A stretch of 64,000 bases of DNA, taken from the NCBI RefSeq assembly GCF_000359745.1, contig NZ_AQHN01000054.1, positions 62,001-126,000 on the forward strand, given 5' to 3'. The translations under genes were made by a program, and so were the position numbers. Within the stretch, counting starts at the first letter, position 1. Each line of letters starts with the position of its first letter. This DNA comes from Rhizobium freirei PRF 81. Lineage in GTDB: Bacteria > Pseudomonadota > Alphaproteobacteria > Rhizobiales > Rhizobiaceae. Below the pieces are notes generated by a model. It did not search any database, was not told where the DNA came from, and saw only the letters and a program-made list of their open reading frames with translations. Below, in pieces: positions 34,505-43,905 of the stretch.

Positions 34505-36547
34505 TCACAGCAGCGAGCAATAGCGCAGCGCGTCATAAATGGCCGCGTGGATATTGCGGCTTGAGATGGCATCGCCGATGCGGATCAGATCGAAGGCGCC
34601 TGCCGCATACTTTTCCGGCAATGGCGCACGACGCGCAATGAGGGCCTGATAGTCGACGGCTCCGAGATTGCGTGAGAGCGGCTTCAGCTCGAGATAAAGC
34701 TCATCATTCGCCATGGTGCCGTGCTCGACCACGACCTGGGAAACCCGGCGCTCCCATTGCGTATGCTCGGAAAAGTCGGATCCCAGCACAGCAACCAGCG
34801 CATTGCCGTCGCGACGCACCGATTTCAGCCGGGTATTGATGGTCACCCGGACATTTTTCTCGGCGAAGGTCTTCGCATAGGGAACATGGTTCATGCCGCC
34901 CATTTCCGGCGCGAAGAAACGCTCCGGCGAGACGAGTTCCAGTTCGGCGCCGCTATTGGCGATCACCTCGGCTGCTGACATGCCCGGATGTCCGCCATTG
35001 TCGTCGTAGAGCAGGACCAGACCCTCGGGCTTTACCGCTCCGGCCAGGATATCCCAGGAGGATGTGACGAGGCTGTCGCCGCCCTCGAGTTCGGGCGATT
35101 GCGCGATGCCGCCGGTCGCCACGACGACGATATCGGGTTCAAAGGCCAGAACCTCATCCGCCCCGGCATAGACATCATAATGGATCGCGACACCCAGGCG
35201 CTCCAGTTCAGACAGCCGCCAATCGATGATCCCGATCATTTCTTTGCGGCGTGGGTTGCGAGTGAGCAGATTCACCTGCCCGCCGGCCTTGCCGCTCGCT
35301 TCGAGCACATCGACTTTATGACCACGCTCCCCGAGCACACGCGCGGCCTCAAGCCCCGCGGGACCGGCACCGATGACGACCGCCTTTCGGAACGTCGGCG
35401 CCGGCTCGATCTGGTGGGGCATCTCGGCCTCGCGGCCGGTCGCGGCATTGTGAATACAGAGCGCCTCGCCGCCCTCATAGATGCGGTCAAGGCAGTAGGT
35501 CGCACCGACGCAAGGACGGATATGGGCTTCCTGCCCCGACATGACCTTGTTGACGATGTGCGGATCGGCGATATGGGCGCGCGTCATGCCGACCATATCG
35601 AGTTTGCCCTCTGCGATCGCATGCCGCGCCGTGGCAACGTCGCTGATGCGGGCAGCATGGAAGATCGGGAACTTGGTCGCCGCCCTCACCTCGCCGGCAA
35701 AATCCAAATGCGGCGCCGACGCCATTCCCTGGATCGGAATGACCTTGGTGAGCGCCGCGTCGCTGTCGATGTGACCGCGAATGATGTTGAGAAAGTCGAT
35801 GGTGCCCGAGGCGGCAAGCCGCTTGGCGATCTCGACGCCCTCCTCCCGCGAGAGCCCCTTTTCCCAATCCTCATCGGCGACGAGCCGGATACCGACGATG
35901 AAATCCGGGCCTACCGCCTTGCGAATTGCCTCGGTCACCATCATCGAGAAGCGCATGCGGTTGTCGAGGGAGCCGCCGAACTCGTCCTCGCGCCGGTTCG
36001 TCGCCGGCGACCAGAAGCCGTCGGTCAGATGGCCGTAGGCTTCGAGCTCGATACCATCGAGGCCTGCATCCTGCATGCGTTGGGCGGCTGAGGCGAAATC
36101 GCCGACGATGCGCTCGATATCCCAATCTTCGATCGCTTTGGGGAAAGCCCGGTGCGCAGGCTCGCGGAGCGGCGACGGCGCCAGCACAGGCAGCCAATCG
36201 CCCTTGTTCCAGCCGGTGCGGCGACCGAGATGTGTCAACTGGATCATCACGGCGGCACCGAACTCGTGACAGTCGTCGGCGAGCCGCTTCAACCATGGCA
36301 CGATTTCGTCCTTATAGGCATGCAGATTGCCGAAGGCCGGCGGCGAATCCGACGAAACGACCGCTGAACCCGCTGTCATTGTCAGAGCGATGCCACCCTT
36401 CGCCTTCTCGCGATGATAAAGCCTGTAGCGGTCCGTCGGCATACCTTCTTCCGAATAGGCAGGCTCGTGCGCGGTCGACATGATGCGATTCTTCAGCGTC
36501 AGGTGCTTGAGCTGATAGGGCTGGAGCAAAGGATCGTTGGACGTCAT
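34505..36547 (-). CDS. NADH:flavin oxidoreductase / N-methylproline demethylase-like (StcD type)
   Basis: The 680-residue protein belongs to the trimethylamine-dehydrogenase/2,4-dienoyl-CoA-reductase class. An N-terminal FMN TIM barrel (about 1-330; MIQLTHLGRR, DGIELEAYGHLTDGFWSPATNRREDEFGGSLDNRMRF) is followed by a Cys cluster (346-364) and an FAD/NAD domain opening VVIGAGPAGLEAARVLGERG near 390. The cluster has Cys346, Cys352 and Cys364, but position 349, Cys in trimethylamine dehydrogenase, is Ala. In rhizobia such enzymes demethylate stachydrine, glycine-betaine or proline-betaine derivatives. It stands alone here; the exact substrate is inferred only by family. Confidence 0.85.
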   Translation of the reverse strand: MTSNDPLLQPYQLKHLTLKNRIMSTAHEPAYSEEGMPTDRYRLYHREKAKGGIALTMTAGSAVVSSDSPPAFGNLHAYKDEIVPWLKRLADDCHEFGAAVMIQLTHLGRRTGWNKGDWLPVLAPSPLREPAHRAFPKAIEDWDIERIVGDFASAAQRMQDAGLDGIELEAYGHLTDGFWSPATNRREDEFGGSLDNRMRFSMMVTEAIRKAVGPDFIVGIRLVADEDWEKGLSREEGVEIAKRLAASGTIDFLNIIRGHIDSDAALTKVIPIQGMASAPHLDFAGEVRAATKFPIFHAARISDVATARHAIAEGKLDMVGMTRAHIADPHIVNKVMSGQEAHIRPCVGATYCLDRIYEGGEALCIHNAATGREAEMPHQIEPAPTFRKAVVIGAGPAGLEAARVLGERGHKVDVLEASGKAGGQVNLLTRNPRRKEMIGIIDWRLSELERLGVAIHYDVYAGADEVLAFEPDIVVVATGGIAQSPELEGGDSLVTSSWDILAGAVKPEGLVLLYDDNGGHPGMSAAEVIANSGAELELVSPERFFAPEMGGMNHVPYAKTFAEKNVRVTINTRLKSVRRDGNALVAVLGSDFSEHTQWERRVSQVVVEHGTMANDELYLELKPLSRNLGAVDYQALIARRAPLPEKYAAGAFDLIRIGDAISSRNIHAAIYDALRYCSLL

Positions 36548-36628
36548 GTCGTTTTCATCGCTTCTTGAGAAACCGGGGGTCGAGGCCTGCTATCTTTGCC
36601 GAGATGGGGGCCGATGGCTATAGTCTTC

Positions 36629-36733
36629 TAGAGTGCTTCCGGTTTTCTTCGAATCGCTAAAGTGCTCTATGTTCTTGTTTTTTCGCATTCCGGACGGAAA
36701 ACCGCTTCACACTTTTCCTGGAAATGCGCTAGA
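36629..36733 (-). repeat. Intergenic mosaic repeat, copy 3
   Basis: The minus strand reads GCGCATTTCCAGGAAAAGTG, then GCGGTTTTCCGTCCGGAATG, AAAACAAGAACATAGAGC. It is a diverged copy of the elements at 32189 and 33661, in the orientation of copy 2. Its left part on the minus strand overlaps the stop codon of the DMT transporter gene. Confidence 0.7.
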
Positions 36734-37637
36734 CCGACACGCGCGTGCGGCGGCTTTGACGGAGATCGACCGCCGTGTGCCAGACGATCGTGGCAAAGAT
36801 GATCATGCCGCCGATGAAAGTCGCGACCGGCGGTCTCTCGGAGAAAATGAGCCAGACCCAAAAGGGGGTCAGCACGATCTCCATGGAACTGATGAGCGCG
36901 GCATCCGCTGCGGGCATTCGCCGCGACCCGAACAGGAACAGGACGAAAGCAAGCGCGAAATTCGTCGCCCCGAACGCCGCAAGCAGGAACCAATTATGGG
37001 TATCGAGCGAGGCCGTGGATGCGAAAGGAACGAAAATCACGAATGTGAGGAAGCCGCTGACGATGCTCGAAGGCAGGATCGGCACGCTGCCGTCCATACG
37101 CGGGATGACGATGATGAGCGCGAAGGTGACCGTCATGCCGAGCGCCAGCAGATCGCCAACACCGGTGCCGCCGCCGATCGATGAGGCGACGATGACGGCC
37201 ACGCCGATCAGGCAGATGGCGCCGGCAATCAAGGTTCGCTTCGCAACGCGCTCCTTCAGCATGGTCCAGCTGAGGAAAGCGGCGATGAATGGCGCAGTCG
37301 CATAAATCATGGTCACGTTTGCGACCGTGGTCATATAGAGAGCGCCGATGAAGCACGCCTGGCTGATGGTCTGGCAAGCAGTCATCGCCAGACCGGCAGG
37401 GCGAAAGACCGAACTCCACTGGCGCCACGAAAACCCGCCTTCGAGAAAGAAGCTCGGGATAAACAGGAACACGCCGCCGAACAGCGATCGCCAGGCGATC
37501 GCCGTCCAGATGTCGGTAGTCAGAAGCCGCGCATAGATGCCGCTGCAGCTCCAGGCCAGCGTTGCGATCGCCACAAGAATGACACCCCTCTCGTAATCGC
37601 CGGTTAGAGCGGAGCGGGCCGGAAGCTGGAAGGTCAT
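36729..37637 (-). CDS. DMT-superfamily EamA transporter
   Basis: The 302-residue membrane protein has ten predicted helices arranged as two EamA repeats (about 15-150 and 160-295). Typical repeat-end signatures are IYATAPFIAAFLSWTMLKERV and ISSMEIVLTPFWVWLIFSERPP. EamA proteins usually export amino acids, purines or other metabolites. It is divergent from a LysR regulator over about 115 bases, the standard arrangement for LysR control of an exporter. The stop lies in an intergenic repeat, which suggests the C-terminus was set by the insertion. Confidence 0.9.
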   Translation of the reverse strand: MTFQLPARSALTGDYERGVILVAIATLAWSCSGIYARLLTTDIWTAIAWRSLFGGVFLFIPSFFLEGGFSWRQWSSVFRPAGLAMTACQTISQACFIGALYMTTVANVTMIYATAPFIAAFLSWTMLKERVAKRTLIAGAICLIGVAVIVASSIGGGTGVGDLLALGMTVTFALIIVIPRMDGSVPILPSSIVSGFLTFVIFVPFASTASLDTHNWFLLAAFGATNFALAFVLFLFGSRRMPAADAALISSMEIVLTPFWVWLIFSERPPVATFIGGMIIFATIVWHTAVDLRQSRRTRVSV

Positions 37638-37752
37638 TTGAGAGGACTCTAAGGATTAAATAGGAATCGAATACCATCTGTGTGCGCCGATATTTGACAT
37701 CAGGCAAACGAATAGTAGAGATAGTAGCTATCAGAAATATTTGTGGTGGTTC

Positions 37753-38628
37753 ATGCGCGAACCCATCGAAAGCGATCTGCTCCGGACGTTTCTCGTCATA
37801 AGCGAGACGCTCAACTTTTCCGTCGCCGCACAGCGCATCGGGCGCACTCAGTCCGCCGTCAGCGCCCAGATCCGGCGCCTTGAGGAGACGATCGGCGAGA
37901 CGCTTTTCGAGAGAAATGCTCGTGGAGCGGTGCTGACCCGGGCGGGAAATCAGCTGTTGCCCTATGCGCAACGGGTTATCGAGCTTCTGAACGAGGCGGC
38001 CGCGACGATCCGCACCAAACCGCTCGACGGACCGGTACGGATCGGAATTCCCGAGGAATACAGCCAGACCATACTCCCGGCGGCGCTTGCCGCCTTCGCG
38101 GTAAGGCATCCGGCTGTGGAGGTGACCGTTTCCTGCGACTACACCGCCCCCAATCTTGCAGCCCTGGAGCGGGACGAACTCGACCTCGCCGTTGTCTTCG
38201 ACTGGAGCAATCAGACGACAGGTGAAATTCTCTGCGTCGACCCCACGGTCTGGGTCACCTCCTTGGTGCACCGCCTGCACGAGGCAAGACCGCTGCCCAT
38301 AGCGGTCTACCGGAATTCGACATGGTGTCGTGATTTTGCGCTGCGTTCGCTGGAACAGGCCGGCCTGCGCTATCGCATCGCCTTCATTGCCGACACCGGC
38401 TCAGGCCTGAAGAGCGCCGTCCTCGCCGGCCTTGCCGTTTCGACGCTATCGCGCAGCAACATCCCCCACGGCTGCAGAGAGCTCACGCTCGAGGATGGTT
38501 TTCCCCCGGTCGATTCATCCCGCGTCGTGCTTCGCCGCAACCCTTACCATTCGAGCCCGGCGATCCGGGAGCTTGCCGAAATGGTCAGGGAAGCGTTTCG
38601 GCCCATGTCGAACCTGCTGCAGCCGTGA
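37753..38628 (+). CDS. LysR-family transcriptional regulator
   Basis: The protein has about 291 residues from the ATG at 37753; an in-frame TTG at 37741 adds four. The N-terminal winged helix-turn-helix (LLRTFLVISETLNFSVAAQRIGRTQSAVSAQIRRLEETIGETLFERN) is followed by the type 2 periplasmic-binding-like effector domain (about 88-285). It probably controls the divergent DMT exporter gene; the ligand is unknown. The AT-rich 37640-37752 gap should hold its T-N11-A sites. Confidence 0.92.
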   Translation: MREPIESDLLRTFLVISETLNFSVAAQRIGRTQSAVSAQIRRLEETIGETLFERNARGAVLTRAGNQLLPYAQRVIELLNEAAATIRTKPLDGPVRIGIPEEYSQTILPAALAAFAVRHPAVEVTVSCDYTAPNLAALERDELDLAVVFDWSNQTTGEILCVDPTVWVTSLVHRLHEARPLPIAVYRNSTWCRDFALRSLEQAGLRYRIAFIADTGSGLKSAVLAGLAVSTLSRSNIPHGCRELTLEDGFPPVDSSRVVLRRNPYHSSPAIRELAEMVREAFRPMSNLLQP

Positions 38629-38723
38629 GGCTTCAGGACGCCTACGCTACGGTAGAAAGCGCCTGCCTCAAGCTGTGGCTGCTGCGGCAGACGCCAATCA
38701 CACCTCCATCCTGATGAAAGGCG

Positions 38724-39122
38724 TCACCTTCCCTGATATTGATCGTCGGTGACGTGCTCCATCCAATCCACCACCTTGCCATCGAGGTGTTCGTGGATGG
38801 CGATATGGGTCATGGCAGTCGTCGGCGAAGCGCCGTGCCAGTGCCTTTCGCCCGGCTCGAACCAGACGACATCTCCCGGGCGGACTTCCTCAACCTGGCC
38901 GCCCTCCCGCTGGACGCGGCCGAGGCCTGCGGTGACGATCAGCGTCTGGCCGCGCGGATGGGTATGCCATGCGGTGCGGGCGCCGGGTTCGAAAGTCACG
39001 CTGCCGGCCGCGGCCCGGCGTGCCTCATTGGCAGCGAACAGCGGGTCGATGCGCACCGTGCCGGTGAACCAGTCAGACGGTCCTTTTCCCGAGGGCTGCG
39101 CGCCGTTCTTGTTAATGTCCAT
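38724..39122 (-). CDS. Cupin-domain protein
   Basis: The 132-residue single-cupin protein has motif 1 around [26 protein letters not shown] (His-x-His...Glu/Gln region) and motif 2 around [19 protein letters not shown]. These supply three His for a metal site. Similar proteins include the manganese-type hydroxynitrile-lyase-like cupins and small oxidoreductase-linked cupins. It is in line with, but 240 bases downstream of, the pentulose kinase gene. Function beyond metal-cupin cannot be given. Confidence 0.88.
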   Translation of the reverse strand: MDINKNGAQPSGKGPSDWFTGTVRIDPLFAANEARRAAAGSVTFEPGARTAWHTHPRGQTLIVTAGLGRVQREGGQVEEVRPGDVVWFEPGERHWHGASPTTAMTHIAIHEHLDGKVVDWMEHVTDDQYQGR

Positions 39123-39364
39123 GATGACGTCCTTCCTTGACTTGAGCCGCGATCGCGCGACTGGTCGGCGCTAATTTAACGCCTGTTCCGCGAAACAGTA
39201 GTGGGTCGTCGATGCATAAACTTATGAGCGATGATGATAAATGTCTCTGCAGACAATGCCCGCGCAACACCAAGTTTTCGCTTCAGGAGGCGCAAGTGGC
39301 TCACCCCTGCACCCGCGCGCTAAATTGTCCCGCTACGCGGCTGAGCGGCAAATCGCCGTGCGTC

Positions 39365-40996
39365 CTACGACGCCATCAGCGCGCGAATACTGCGATCTGC
39401 CGATTGCAACAGCTCGAAAGCTTCGTAACGCCGTTCATGCAGCGCCTTGATCGCGCCAGCCGCCGGCTCGAACCTTTTCGCCAGCCGCGACATGGCTGCC
39501 ATTGCCTCCACAAGAGAGCCGCAATGTCCGCCTGCCGTTGCGCCTAGCATGGCTGCGCCAAGAAGGACGGGCTCCTCCGTATCAGCGACGGCGACGGGCC
39601 GCCCTGTCGTATCTGCCAGCAGTTGACGCACGAGGCCGCTCTGGGCGGCACCGCCGCTCGCAATGATGAGATCACAGGCAATGCCATCCTGGGCCAGCTT
39701 TTCGAGCAACTGCTTGAGGCCATAGCCGATACCGCAGAGGCCGGCGACATAGAGGGCGACCAGATCGTCGATGCCGGTTTCCAGCCCGAGGCCGGAGATG
39801 ACGGCGTGGGCATCCGGATCGGCATAGGGCGATCGGTTGCCAAGGAATTCGGGAACGACCTGGATGGATTGGGCAAGCTTCACGGCATCGGACGCGTTCT
39901 TACTTGCCTTCATGGCCTGCCGGTCGAGCCATGCGACCAGCGATAGGCCTTCCGCCTCGGCCTTCTGACGAGCCTCGCCAGCCGCCGGATGCATGGTGAC
40001 GAGATGATCGATCGCAGCTCCTGCCGCAGATTGCCCGCCTTCGGTCAGCCAGAGGCCGGGCACCATGGCCGAATAATAGGGGCCCCAGACCCCATCGACG
40101 AATACAGCCCCTTCGCTCGATGCCATCGAGCAGGCCGAAGTGCCGAAGATGTAGGCGAGCCTGTTTCTGACATCAGCCTTGCCATCTTCTCCCTGCCCGC
40201 CCAGCGTTCCGACGCCGCCTGCATGGGCATCGATCAGCGATGCGCCGACCGGCGTACCGGTGGCAAGACCAAGATCCAGCGCGGCAGCCTCGTTCAAGCC
40301 CTCACCAAGTGCGGTGCCCGGCTCGACAATGTCGGTGCCGATCCGTACGAAACCTTCGTCGGCAAGTTCGCCGAGGCCAATATCCTTGAAATACTGCGCG
40401 TCCCAGCGCTTCTCATGGGCGAGATAAGTCCACTTGCATGTGACCGTGCATACCGATCTTTGCAGTGAGCCCGTCGCCCGCCAAGTCAGATAATCGGCGA
40501 GATCGAAGAAATGGTCCGTCGCGGCAAAGGATTGCGGCAGGTTTCGCTTCAGCCACAGGAGCTTCGGCGTTTCCATCTCGGGCGAGATGCGGCCACCGAC
40601 ATAGCGAAGCACGGCATGATTCCCGACATTGATCTCCGCCGCTTCGCCGGCGGCGCGATGGTCCATCCAGACGACAATATTGCGGTCGGCGTCTCCCGAT
40701 GGTCCCACAGCCACTTGGCTGCCATCCGCCTTGACCGCGACCAGCGAGCATGTCGCGTCAAAGCCGATGCCGGCGACATCGACGGCCGCGATCTTCGCCG
40801 TGGCGACAGCCTCTTTGACGCTGTCGCAAACCGCCTTCCATATCTGCTCGCTCGACTGTTCGACGATGCTGCCGGCCTCGTGCCAGATGGTGATCGGCCG
40901 CTTGGCGGCAGCGAGCAGATGGCCATGCGCATCGAAAATTCCGGCCCGGGCGCTGCCGGTGCCGACGTCGATACCGATGAAATAAGGTGCCGTCAT
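39365..40996 (-). CDS. FGGY-family pentulose (ribulo-)kinase
   Basis: The 543-residue sugar kinase has the N-terminal FGGY phosphate loop IGIDVGTGSARAGIFD, the catalytic base Asp in LIDAHAGGVGTLGG, ADYLTWRATG and the C-terminal ATP loop IIASGGAAQSGLVRQLLAD. Length and the DATCS and WMDHRA motifs fit the ribulokinase-like FGGY branch that phosphorylates D-ribulose and related ketopentoses. Its start overlaps the SDR stop, making it the last gene of an importer-dehydrogenase-kinase operon. A polyol such as ribitol or arabitol, oxidised to a ketopentose and then phosphorylated, is the inferred pathway. Confidence 0.9.
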   Translation of the reverse strand: MTAPYFIGIDVGTGSARAGIFDAHGHLLAAAKRPITIWHEAGSIVEQSSEQIWKAVCDSVKEAVATAKIAAVDVAGIGFDATCSLVAVKADGSQVAVGPSGDADRNIVVWMDHRAAGEAAEINVGNHAVLRYVGGRISPEMETPKLLWLKRNLPQSFAATDHFFDLADYLTWRATGSLQRSVCTVTCKWTYLAHEKRWDAQYFKDIGLGELADEGFVRIGTDIVEPGTALGEGLNEAAALDLGLATGTPVGASLIDAHAGGVGTLGGQGEDGKADVRNRLAYIFGTSACSMASSEGAVFVDGVWGPYYSAMVPGLWLTEGGQSAAGAAIDHLVTMHPAAGEARQKAEAEGLSLVAWLDRQAMKASKNASDAVKLAQSIQVVPEFLGNRSPYADPDAHAVISGLGLETGIDDLVALYVAGLCGIGYGLKQLLEKLAQDGIACDLIIASGGAAQSGLVRQLLADTTGRPVAVADTEEPVLLGAAMLGATAGGHCGSLVEAMAAMSRLAKRFEPAAGAIKALHERRYEAFELLQSADRSIRALMAS

Positions 40997-41724
40997 CAGA
41001 GATCCGTACTCAAGGGCAGGATCACCAGATCCCGGATTACGATGTTACGCGGTCTCGATAGCATGAAGACGACCGCTTCCGCCACTTCCGTCGCCTCCAT
41101 GAGGCCGCCTGCGGCAATTGCCTCGTCGAGCTTTGCCTGCGGCCAATCACTGATCAATGCCGTCACAACCGGCCCTGGCGCCACGGCACCGACGCGGATG
41201 CCATGTTTGGCAACCTGGCGCCGAACCGTATGCGTGAATGCTTGGATGGCATGTTTTGATGCGGTGTAGATCGGCTCCCAGACCACCGGCACCAGACCGG
41301 CGATCGAGCTCGTCATGATGATATCGCCGGTCTTCCGTTCGATCATGTGCGGCAATACCATGCGGACCGAACGGAAGGCGGCGTTGATATTGAGATCCAG
41401 CATCCGGTCCCAGGCATTGGGATCACCTTCCGCAACCTCGCCGCCGATATAGGCGCCGGCATTGGCATGGAAGATGTCGAGCTTGCCGAACTTGCCGAGG
41501 ATTTGCGGCATCATGGTCGCCACGCTCTCGGGGTTCAGGAGATCGACGACGACGGGAAAGGCATTCGGTCCCAGCTCAGCGCAGAGGCTTTTCAGGCTAT
41601 CTTCCGCCCTGTCGACGAAGGCGACACTGGCGCCCTCGTTCAATAGCGATTTGGCGCATTCCAGGCCAATTCCTGACGCAGCCCCGGTGATGGCGGCGAC
41701 CTTGCCGGCAAAATCCTGTCTCAT
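40996..41724 (-). CDS. SDR-family dehydrogenase (likely polyol/sugar dehydrogenase)
   Basis: The 242-residue SDR has [11 protein letters not shown] as dinucleotide loop, FVDRAEDS with Asp after strand 2 (NAD preference), the NAGAY catalytic Asn, Ser of MTSSIAG and YTASK as catalytic set. All residues are canonical. The start at 41724 has AAGG upstream; an in-frame start at 41814 would overlap the permease gene by 65 bases. It sits between the CUT2 permease and a pentulose kinase, so oxidation of an imported polyol to a ketose fits well. Confidence 0.9.
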   Translation of the reverse strand: MRQDFAGKVAAITGAASGIGLECAKSLLNEGASVAFVDRAEDSLKSLCAELGPNAFPVVVDLLNPESVATMMPQILGKFGKLDIFHANAGAYIGGEVAEGDPNAWDRMLDLNINAAFRSVRMVLPHMIERKTGDIIMTSSIAGLVPVVWEPIYTASKHAIQAFTHTVRRQVAKHGIRVGAVAPGPVVTALISDWPQAKLDEAIAAGGLMEATEVAEAVVFMLSRPRNIVIRDLVILPLSTDL

Positions 41725-41749
41725 AACAACCCTTACCTTTTTGAAGAAA

Positions 41750-43000
41750 TCAGCCGCGCCCATGCGAGGCGCGGGAACGACGGGCGAGTGAGTCGACGAT
41801 GACGGCAATGGCAAGAACCGCGCCTGTTATCATGTAGCGAAGCGCCGACGACAGATCGAGCATCGTGAGGCCGCTCGCAATCGACTGGATGACGATGATG
41901 CCAAGCAGTGCGGAATAGGCACTGCCACGGCCACCGAAGAGGCTGGTGCCGCCGATCACTGCCGCGGCAATCGCATTCAGATTGACGTCGCCGGTGCCAG
42001 CCTGCTGGCTGGCCGAAGCCAGGCGCGCTGCCGCCAGCACGCCACCAAGGGCTGCGAACATGGCGCAGAGAACGAAGGCGCTGGTATATATCCGCCGCAC
42101 ATTGATGCCGGCACGGCGCGCCGCCTCGCGATTGCCGCCGACGGCGGACATCGACCGGCCCCATTGCGTGCGCGTCAGCGCATAATTCATGACGATCGCC
42201 AGCACTACGAACAGGGCAAACATCCACGGAACGCCGCGGTCCTGATTGAGATAGAAGGCCACGAATTCCAAAGCCACGGTGATGGCGGCCGCCTTCGCCA
42301 GCAGGCCGCCGGCAGAAGGCGCCGATAGGTTCGCTTGTTTGCGCCGCCGCACGGTGCCCAAGCCGGTCACCAGCATCGCCACACCCGGAATGAGCGCCAA
42401 GACATAGGCGAGCGGGCGGGGAATGACGAGGAGCTGGCCAAAATTCACGATCGCCGAGCCATAGGGCAGATTTATGGAACCCGTCGCACCGAGCAGATAG
42501 AGCTGCATGCCCAGCACGGCGAGAAGACCCGCCAATGTGGCAACAAAGCTCGGCATGCCCAGCCGGTTGAACAATACGGCATAGATGGCACCGATCACGC
42601 CGCCGACGACGAGAGCCGCCAGAATCGCCAAGGCGACGGGCCAGCCCTCGTTCACCCAGAGCATGCCGACCATGGCCGAGGCGAAGCCGCTGATCGAGCC
42701 GACGGAAAGATCGATTTCGCCGACCATCAGTACGCAGACGATACCGAGCGAGATGATGCCGACGGTCGAGGCGTCGAACAGCAGATTGGCAAGATTGTTG
42801 CTGGAGAGGAACGTCGGGTTGAGCGTGCCGAACACCGTCCAGATGATGACGAGGCCGACGATGACGGGCAGCGAGCCGAGATCGCCGGAGCGAACCTTGT
42901 CGATCGACGAGCGGATCGTGGCCGCAAGGCCGGTGTCATGGTTGACGCGGACATCGCTGCGGTCGAGCAGCACGGCCGATTGCTTGCTGTCCTGGCTCAT
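41750..43000 (-). CDS. CUT2 sugar ABC transporter permease (XylH/RbsC/FrcC type)
   Basis: The 416-residue membrane protein has about ten helices. The family-typical [25 protein letters not shown] lies at about 90-115, with [17 protein letters not shown] and the coupling segment [23 protein letters not shown] 25-residue insert around residue 220 ([18 protein letters not shown]) matches XylH-like members. It overlaps the ATPase gene by 4 bases and forms the channel for that importer. Confidence 0.93.
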   Translation of the reverse strand: MSQDSKQSAVLLDRSDVRVNHDTGLAATIRSSIDKVRSGDLGSLPVIVGLVIIWTVFGTLNPTFLSSNNLANLLFDASTVGIISLGIVCVLMVGEIDLSVGSISGFASAMVGMLWVNEGWPVALAILAALVVGGVIGAIYAVLFNRLGMPSFVATLAGLLAVLGMQLYLLGATGSINLPYGSAIVNFGQLLVIPRPLAYVLALIPGVAMLVTGLGTVRRRKQANLSAPSAGGLLAKAAAITVALEFVAFYLNQDRGVPWMFALFVVLAIVMNYALTRTQWGRSMSAVGGNREAARRAGINVRRIYTSAFVLCAMFAALGGVLAAARLASASQQAGTGDVNLNAIAAAVIGGTSLFGGRGSAYSALLGIIVIQSIASGLTMLDLSSALRYMITGAVLAIAVIVDSLARRSRASHGRG

Positions 43001-43818
43001 GGCTGGCCCCCTTCTCTTACTTCCTGCTGGGCCTGACGCCGCACTGCACGTCGCGACACGGCGTTTTCGGTTGCGCCGGTGATGGCGCTGACAAGCTCTT
43101 GATTTGAAGTGTCGGGATAGAAAATCCCGTTGTTGCGGCCGAGGCGCAGAACGACGATACGGTCGGCGACGGCGCGCACGTCCTCCATATTATGGCTGAT
43201 CATGATCACGCCGAGCCCCTTGTCGCGGACGCGTTCGATGAGGTTCAACACCTCGGCGGTCTGTGCCACGCCAAGCGCCGCGGTCGGCTCGTCGAGCATG
43301 ATGAGCTTCGGCTCCAGCAGCAGCGAGCGGGCGATCGCCACCGTCTGCCGCTGGCCGCCCGAAAGCGATGCGATCGGGATGCGAACGCTCGGGATTCGTG
43401 CGGCCAGCTCGTTGAGCAAGGTCCAGGCGCGAACCTCCATTGCTGTTTCGTCGAGCTTTATCGGGCTCAGTTCCCGGCCGAGAAAAATGTTGGCGACGAC
43501 ATCGAGATTTTCGCAAAGCGCCAGATCCTGAAAGACGGTGGCGATGCCGAGATCAAGCGCGGTTGCGGGGTCGCTAAGCGTGACCTGCTTGCCTCGGAAT
43601 GTGATCGTGCCTGAACTCGGCTGGTGGACGCCGGCCAGAACCTTGACGAGCGTCGATTTGCCCGCGCCATTGTCGCCGACAAGTGCCACGACTTCGCCGG
43701 CATGCACATCGAGGTTGATATCCGTCAGTGCCGAGACGGCGCCGAAGTGTTTGGAGATCCCTTTGAGGCTGAGCACAAGCTCGCCATCCGGGGCTCTATG
43801 ATCGGAAGCGTCACTCAT
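42997..43818 (-). CDS. CUT2 sugar ABC transporter ATP-binding protein (single domain, FrcA-like)
   Basis: The 273-residue ATPase has Walker A GDNGAGKST, signature LSGGQRQTV, Walker B LIMLDEPTAALG and the switch His in MISHNMEDV. CUT2 ATPases such as RbsA and XylG are usually two fused ABC domains of about 500 residues. This one has a single domain, as in FrcA of Sinorhizobium, and would work as a homodimer. It lies between the binding-protein and permease genes. Confidence 0.92.
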   Translation of the reverse strand: MSDASDHRAPDGELVLSLKGISKHFGAVSALTDINLDVHAGEVVALVGDNGAGKSTLVKVLAGVHQPSSGTITFRGKQVTLSDPATALDLGIATVFQDLALCENLDVVANIFLGRELSPIKLDETAMEVRAWTLLNELAARIPSVRIPIASLSGGQRQTVAIARSLLLEPKLIMLDEPTAALGVAQTAEVLNLIERVRDKGLGVIMISHNMEDVRAVADRIVVLRLGRNNGIFYPDTSNQELVSAITGATENAVSRRAVRRQAQQEVREGGQP

Positions 43819-43905
43819 GACTCGCCACCTTCTCGGGTTGAGATGCTATCGGATGCGTTTGGTTTCCGGCCGCCGAAGCGGCCGGGTTCAGAGAAAGAGC
43901 AGAAC

